A stretch of DNA of 62,813 nucleotides from Micromonospora rosaria. Lineage in GTDB: Bacteria > Actinomycetota > Actinomycetes > Mycobacteriales > Micromonosporaceae. Where the stretch lies: the NCBI RefSeq assembly GCF_001567585.1, contig NZ_LRQV01000027.1, positions 1-62,813 of the forward strand, read 5' to 3'. How positions within the stretch are numbered: position 1 is the first letter of the stretch; every line of letters begins with the position of its first letter. The position numbers were made by a program, and so were the translations under genes. This document shows positions 60,301 to 62,813 of the stretch, one piece after another. Below the pieces are notes generated by a model. That model did no database searches and had not been told where the DNA came from. It saw nothing but the letters and a program-made list of their open reading frames with translations.

Positions 60301-62813
60301 GCGGACCACCACCTCGACCTCCGGCACCTGGTCCAGCACCGGTGCCAGGGCCGACTCGTCGGCGAGAACCGCCAGGGCCGCCCCCTCGGGGGTACGGCGC
60401 TGCATGAGCTGACCGCGTACCGCCGCGAGGTGCAGCCCGTCGTCGACCGGGAGCGCGCCGGCCAGGCAGAGCGCCGCGTACTCGCCGGCGCTGTGGCCGA
60501 TGATCACGTCCGGCCGAACCCCGACCGACTCGAGCAGCCGGCCGAGCGCCACCTGCACCGCGTAGAGCGCCGGCTGGACCGTGCCGGTCGTCCACTCGTG
60601 CGGCTCGCCGCGCAGCGCGGCGAGCAGGTCGACCCCCCACGTCCGCCGGTACTGCCCCGCGCACCGTTCCAGCACCTCGCGCGCGGGTTCGTAGGCCAGC
60701 AGGCCGGCGGCGGCGCCGGCCAGGTCGCTGCCCTGCCCGGAGCAGGCGAGGACGACCGGTCCGGGACCGGCGCCGGGCACGGTTCCCGCCACCGCGCCGG
60801 GCACGGTGCCCGACACCGCGCCGGGCAGGTCGGTCGCCGCCGACCGGCGCAGCGCCTCCGCCGCCCCGGCCGGCGTGTCCGCCCAGACCACGAGCCGGTG
60901 CCGCAACGCCCGCCGTCCCGCGCCGAGGGTGACCAGCACGTCGTCGGGCCGGGGCGGGGTGGCCGAGGCCAGCCGGTCGGCGACCCGGTCGGCCAGCTGG
61001 CGCAGCGCCGTCGGGTGCTGCGCGGAGAGCGGTACCACGGTCGGCCCGGCCGGGGGCCGGGGGCGGGCGGTCGCCGGTGCGGGCGGCTCCTCCACCAGGA
61101 CGTGGGCGTTGGTGCCGCCGACGCCGAGCGAGGAGACACCGGCCCGGCGGGGTCCGGGCTGGGTCCAGTCCCGCGCCACGGTCGGCAGGGTGAACGGCCC
61201 CTCGTCCAGGCGCAGCTCGGCGTTGGGGCGGCGCAGCCCGGCCACCGGCGGAATCCGGCCGTCCCGCACCACCAGGAGCGCCTTGATCAGACCGGCCATC
61301 CCGGCGCAGGTGTCGAGGTGGCCGATGTTCGCCTTGACCGCGCCGAGCGGCAGCGGCCGGTCCCGCCCGCCGAAGACGGTCCGCAGCGCCTCGACCTCGA
61401 TCGGGTCGCCGATCCGGGTGCCGGTGCCGTGCGTCTCGACGTACCCGATCGAGCCGGCGTCGACCCCGGCCTGGGCCAGGGCGGCGCGGATGACGTCGGC
61501 GTGCCCGGTGACGCTGGGCGCCGTGTAGCCGGTCTTGGTGGCGCCGTCGTTGTTGACCGCCGAGCCGATGATCACGCCGTACACCGGGTCGCCGTCGGCG
61601 ATCGCGTCGTCGAGGCGTTTGAGCAGCACCGCCGCGACCCCGTTGCCCCCGACGGTGCCGTCGGCCCCCTCGTCGAACGCCCGGCAGACCCCGGTGCGGG
61701 ACAGGATCGAGCCCTCCTCGTACCGGTAGCCGGCGGCCCGGGGCACGTGCACCGCCGCCGCGCCGGCCAGCGCCAGGTCGGTCTCCCCGGCCAGCAGCGC
61801 CCGGACCGCCAGGTGCACCGCGACGAGCGAGGTGGAGCAGGCGGTCTGCACGCTGATCGCGGGCCCGGTCAGCCCGAGCCGGTACGCCACCCGGGTGGCC
61901 AGGAAGTCGGGCTGGTTGCCGATGGTCACCTGCAGGGCCGCCACCTGGTCGGCGGGGTCGGTGTCGACGAGCCGGTCCAGCAGGTAGCTGCGCAGCGAGT
62001 AGAGGTGCATGCCGGCGCCGGCGTACACGCCGACCCGCCGGTCGGTGCCCGCGTACCCGCCGTCCTCCAGCGCCTCGAGGCAGACCTGGAGGAAGAGCCG
62101 TTGCTGCGGGTCGATCAGCGCCGCCTCCCGGGCGCTCACGCCGAACAGTTCGGCGTCGAAGCCCTCGATGTCGTCGAGCGCGCCGCTGACCGGTACGAAC
62201 GCGGGGTCGTCCACGAGGGCCTCGGGCAGCCCGGCGGCGAGCAGTTCGTCCCGGGTGAACCGGCGGACGTCGACCCGGCCGGCGAGCAGGTTCCGCCAGT
62301 ACCGGTCGATCGTGTCGGCCCCGGGCAGCCGGGCCGCGAGGCCGATCACGGCGATCCGCTGCCCACCCGGTATCCCGGTCGCCCCGGTCGCCGGCCCGGC
62401 CCCGGCGGACGCGGCGAACCGCTCGCCGAGGTGCCGCGCGAGGGCGGCGGGGGTGCCGTGGGTGAAGAGCGTGGTCTGCGGGAACTCCCGGCCGAGTGCC
62501 TGTTGGAGCAGGGTGTGCAGGCGCAGCAGGCGCACCGAGTCCAGGCCGGCGTCGTGGAAGGCGGTGTGCTCGTCCACCCCGCCGGGGACGGTCTGGCGCA
62601 GCGCCTGCCGGACGGCGTGGGCGACACCGACCGGGTCCAGGCCGGTGCCGGCCGGCGTGGCCGAGGTCGCCCCGGTGGGCCGCTCGGCGCGGGCCGCCGG
62701 CCCGCCCGTACCGTCGTCGGCCGCGCCGCCACCATCGGGGGCGACCGGTCCGGGATCGGCGACGACCGGCACCGGCGTGCCGAAGGCGTCGGTCAGCGCC
62801 GCCCCGCCGGTGG
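51385..62813 (-). CDS. Hybrid PKS-NRPS, ACP-KS-AT-ACP-AMT-LLM-C-A-PCP-C, 5' end beyond the window (at least 3808 codons)
   Basis: The frame stays open to the window edge, so residue numbers count from the GTG at 62772. ACP1 Ser near 78 (GLDSVRLL). KS about 138-560 with Cys near 312 (TACSTS), HGTGT and NIGHLD. AT with GHSAGEYAA near 760 and AFHS, suggesting malonyl. ACP2 Ser near 1075 (LGADSLLM). A disordered linker of over 300 residues follows. Class III aminotransferase about 1420-1865, PLP lysine in TYGKVIGGGFPIG. Luciferase-like monooxygenase about 1943-2285 (LSLYFFGDYPQERVEDRY). C1 with HHLVID. A domain with FTSGSTGLPKG; pocket residues read by eye as D-A-V-M-V-G-L-V-A, hydrophobic-looking but unassigned. 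PCP Ser near 3280 (LGGTSLTAL). C2 with HHGVIDGWG, and then the protein stops. No KR, so the beta-keto should become beta-amino and the alpha carbon hydroxylated: a 3-amino-2-hydroxy acyl unit, as in microginins. No thioesterase. Confidence 0.93.
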   Translation of the reverse strand, partial: TGGAALTDAFGTPVPVVADPGPVAPDGGGAADDGTGGPAARAERPTGATSATPAGTGLDPVGVAHAVRQALRQTVPGGVDEHTAFHDAGLDSVRLLRLHTLLQQALGREFPQTTLFTHGTPAALARHLGERFAASAGAGPATGATGIPGGQRIAVIGLAARLPGADTIDRYWRNLLAGRVDVRRFTRDELLAAGLPEALVDDPAFVPVSGALDDIEGFDAELFGVSAREAALIDPQQRLFLQVCLEALEDGGYAGTDRRVGVYAGAGMHLYSLRSYLLDRLVDTDPADQVAALQVTIGNQPDFLATRVAYRLGLTGPAISVQTACSTSLVAVHLAVRALLAGETDLALAGAAAVHVPRAAGYRYEEGSILSRTGVCRAFDEGADGTVGGNGVAAVLLKRLDDAIADGDPVYGVIIGSAVNNDGATKTGYTAPSVTGHADVIRAALAQAGVDAGSIGYVETHGTGTRIGDPIEVEALRTVFGGRDRPLPLGAVKANIGHLDTCAGMAGLIKALLVVRDGRIPPVAGLRRPNAELRLDEGPFTLPTVARDWTQPGPRRAGVSSLGVGGTNAHVLVEEPPAPATARPRPPAGPTVVPLSAQHPTALRQLADRVADRLASATPPRPDDVLVTLGAGRRALRHRLVVWADTPAGAAEALRRSAATDLPGAVSGTVPGAVAGTVPGAGPGPVVLACSGQGSDLAGAAAGLLAYEPAREVLERCAGQYRRTWGVDLLAALRGEPHEWTTGTVQPALYAVQVALGRLLESVGVRPDVIIGHSAGEYAALCLAGALPVDDGLHLAAVRGQLMQRRTPEGAALAVLADESALAPVLDQVPEVEVVVRNGPRRYVLAGVPDAVRRAGQALRAAGIDHRPLAVQRAFHSALMTPVLDELGAQAATLGWQPLRTSLVSSLAGARLAPGTLLGADHVRRQTRHRADYHAGVEGLVADGCTTFVEIGPDATLTALGRQWPGTTWVPTQRARGDRAEAVLAALATLYGRGVPVDWAALAPTGRRIPLPTYPFQPTRHWATPPPSAAGRSPHTPDPGGTPRMSPAAPANAAADIVLRQVRELTARHLDEQPERVAPDAAFFDLGADSLLMINLLRELETTYEIRVTMRELFEEFDTPQQLSTVVVERMTPERLAALTAVSAPETVASPPATAEQDVTPPGPAGPATDRTGVPGPATDRPGVNGHGVDQPVTDRPGVGGSGVDRSFVDRSLVGWPAAVAHPAAVAHPAGAVGSGGAPAGNGSHLSTLAGPPTGAVPSPLAPATAGGAPDVAAVAPAPGPATTGAAQPAAEVIRAQLDLMGRFADLMNHQLTALSAGPAPTAPSAPAAPAPGGLPSPAGPVSAGPVSAGPVPNGSPAQVPAVPAGAGPVGAGPVGSVPTGSAPTGTGPAAEHADVPVPAAVPANGGSPADGGPAQLGPRPLRVSGGAGGGKLDDRQRAHFDDLVRRYGERTRRSKELTQHHRPWLADSRAVVGFRRATKEMLYPLTARRARGAHLEDVDGNTYVDITMGFGALIFGHEPEFLTSAIAAHLADGLRLGPRGEEAGDAARLLCELTGMDRAAFSTTGTEANSAAFRLARAYTGRDLVVTFDGSYHGHFDPVLGRGVREGGTWRTTPVSAGVPASAVADIRVLPYGVAQSLDVIREHADRIAAVVVEPVQSRHPDRQPVEFVHELRRLCDRYGMVLLFDEMLTGFRPHPQGAQGVFGVRADLATYGKVIGGGFPIGAVAGRADIMAWVDGGFWRYGDDSVPPQDTTFFGGTYIQHPVSMVAARAVLTELRRRGPAMQEGLNRTTTRLADTVNAFCVAEDFPLRVNHFGSLFRFASPTDLNLLFNHLLLAGVHVWEWRNFFLSDAHTDADVDLVIDAVRESLYDLRRGGFFPGGQAPPPAPSPVRPAPRPEPVRTVAPATAPPTAATGTAVLPAAAPPVPVAASPAPSAFTPSVPAVGSPPAGARSVAVPDLSLYFFGDYPQERVEDRYAAVLAAASFADSRGLHAVWLPERHFDSFGGIFPNPSVLAAAVAARTSRVRIHAGCAVLPLHDPIRVAEEWSVVDNLSGGRVGIGCASGWHARDFVLAPQVYGRHRETMYEAVDQIRTLWQGGALTRTAGNGDPVEIRLFPRPVQPVPPMFVAVVGNPDSYRRAAAADLGIVTNLMSQSVEQLGENIALYRAARAEHGLDPAAGRVVLLLHTYLGDDTERARTEAFGPFCDYLRSSLALFGQVTNSLGVTIDLEHTAEEDVEFLLRRAYARYTADRALIGSPADALSVVERVTALGVDEIGCFVDFGLPPQRMLAGLPGIEELGALLRPATAAAAAPAAPAPAAVPAEAPLSASQREVWFAERMLPGRPTYTETKVVRLTGPLDVAALRAALELVVHRHPALRSVVREVDGEPRQVACPPAALDLAVTATDADLDEAVAAVLREENAHRFDLAAGPLFAPRLVRLSADRHLLVLRMHHLVIDTVSAQLISREIAAGYRAAVEGRPAGLPPAPAWPPVVPEADDDAVRAHLAYWTGQLDPLPPRLDLPTDRPRPDLPTGAGGVAAGELDADLTRRVRRFARAQRATPFMVLLAAFAVVLSDLAGRREVVLGTPVAHRPPGTEDAVGMYVNTLPLRVDVAPERGFGELVRGVRTMLLDAQEHRDVPLPRIVQALGGQPDAGRHPIFDVVIEFDNGAVFEMDLPGVRVDLLDAAVERAPFDLTLFLTSRAETVDCQLNFARDLFDPATAARVLDRLTLLLRAGTEQPDLPVAALPRLTDDERERIAGWQDGGPAAAGADRPLSAVPSLDQAAVLDHDGRLAGARLRDRAGAVAAALRAAGVGPGQLVAVHLPRGADAVAGMLGVLVAGAGYVPLAPDQPAARLTAILRQAQVAAVVSSSAQAALSGSVPTVLVDRLEPADPDGVPDARPALDDVAYVLFTSGSTGLPKGCVIPHRAIANTVAWYVRALGITADDRLSWFCSPGFDASCVEVWPALWAGATLCVVPEEARFDPARLRDWLIGTGVTVAMMPTPMGELLIDLDWPVDGRCALRHLVVGGDRLRRQARPELPFQVTNLYGPTEAAVASTWAHLTPADGAVPPIGRPVPGTWVRVLDAAGRPVPVGVPGELHLGGAQVGLGYLGEPAETARRFGRHAEDGPTFRTGDVVRWRSDGQLEFLHRIDAQVQIRGFRVEPAEAEHHLRQLDGVREAAVRAWRDEHDEAYLAGYVVPAHPEVDADRLLRELAGRLPEHLVPTVCVLLPELPLRDSGKLDREGLPEPDRSARTASGTRVAPATELERRLHDLWRAELGVDEFSVEATFFQLGGTSLTALRLLNRITTDLGRTVEVVDFLRDPTVRALARRLAAPGSDAPEPAVDRNGNRDRGGTGAVSTGEVVRTAPASVGQARQFRMTVGSDEPQTLTVAIRFALRGDLDEAALRRALTDLVDRQAVLRTRYAVRDDVVLQEMLALGPVALPVREVSPERLDATIEGWAAEPFDLEREPSFRALLVRVVDPAGPGERHELALAMHHGVIDGWGVDVLVRDLGALYSAVVTGQPADLPVLAADFVDFSRWEQSFLADPRTRDLIRRWADRVRAEAAPIRLPTDRPRPSATLTAGAFVTVSIPADLLAAANDYAVRRGVTPFVVFAAAFAAFLHDLTGQPSVTLTVPVANRADPRFADLVGGVAHVHWLVVPVRGAASFDDLVDRTAAATWQMLAMQSVPLPVLSEALGGEFTGRPPRVYLAVLDLATPLLRLPGLEPAPAEDVLLAGARADQTWQVTSAPDGGMSLVVEYATALFDADTVTGWVADYQHRLRRAVADPGAALLDGPASAVDEPGQG
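58758..58802. repeat. 15-bp tandem repeat (three copies) in the PKS-NRPS linker
   Basis: ACCGGCCCGGCGGAG repeats head to tail, encoding SAGPV periodicity in the long linker before the aminotransferase domain. Length variation here would keep frame. Confidence 0.75.

Noticed and set aside
1..62813. Mobile element, integrase, tRNA or attachment site at region borders
   Set aside because: No transposase, integrase, tRNA-like sequence or long terminal inverted repeat was seen at the borders of any region.

Overview
The window is very GC-rich, with tightly packed, translationally coupled genes, many GTG starts and long GC hairpins. It looks like a Micromonosporaceae-type actinomycete (Micromonospora or a close relative); this is inferred from composition and gene content, not from a marker gene. 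No rRNA, tRNA, transposase, integrase or CRISPR array was seen.

Region 1 (about 1.9-12.2 kb, minus strand) is a bacterial microcompartment locus fused to a complete 2-aminophenol meta-cleavage pathway. In transcription order: hyuB-like gene, two-subunit class III extradiol dioxygenase, two BMC-H shell genes, one BMC-P vertex gene, semialdehyde dehydrogenase, 2-oxopent-4-enoate hydratase, acylating acetaldehyde dehydrogenase, 4-hydroxy-2-oxovalerate aldolase, 4-oxalocrotonate decarboxylase and a RidA-type 2-aminomuconate deaminase. Together they would convert 2-aminophenol to pyruvate and acetyl-CoA, with the reactive semialdehyde and acetaldehyde probably held inside the shell. A divergent IclR regulator sits at the head (12.4 kb). 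A second minus-strand operon (23.3 to 13.3 kb) encodes a lipoprotein-dependent ABC importer, the hyuA partner, an acyl-CoA ligase, a fumarase-superfamily lyase, an enoyl-CoA hydratase and a ThDP enzyme. Both operons carry the same 12-bp motif CATATTGTGGTC in their control regions, so they probably form one regulon in which operon two supplies the aromatic substrate. An MFS transporter, a Rho_N-like small protein and a MaoC-type hydratase flank the system.

Region 2 (24.7-32.6 kb, plus) is a GntR-controlled uptake and catabolic operon: two tandem cyclase-family proteins with degenerate metal motifs, a sugar-type ABC importer without its own ATPase, a PPC-domain protein and an FGGY kinase. Region 3 (32.6-40.3 kb) is ordinary: a secreted SGNH hydrolase, a three-gene signalling operon, a small protein, an AA10 lytic polysaccharide monooxygenase behind a perfect LacI-type palindrome, a leaderless HAD phosphatase and a Trm112-like protein.

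Region 4 (40.5-49.5 kb, plus) looks like an uncharacterised nucleoside or pterin-type natural-product cluster. It holds a luciferase-like oxidoreductase, a cupin, a split ThDP decarboxylase, a phosphoribosyltransferase, a Nudix hydrolase, GTP cyclohydrolase I, a short class II ribonucleotide reductase, a methyltransferase, a Maf pyrophosphatase and a PfkB kinase, behind one promoter with an embedded operator.

Region 5 (49.5-62.8 kb) has a TetR regulator and a divergent epimerase with two matching palindromic operators. These are followed by a giant minus-strand PKS-NRPS (5' end outside the window) with the order ACP-KS-AT-ACP-aminotransferase-luciferase-like monooxygenase-C-A-PCP-C. That order is the logic of microginin-type synthetases and predicts a 3-amino-2-hydroxy acyl peptide; the protein ends in a condensation domain without a thioesterase.
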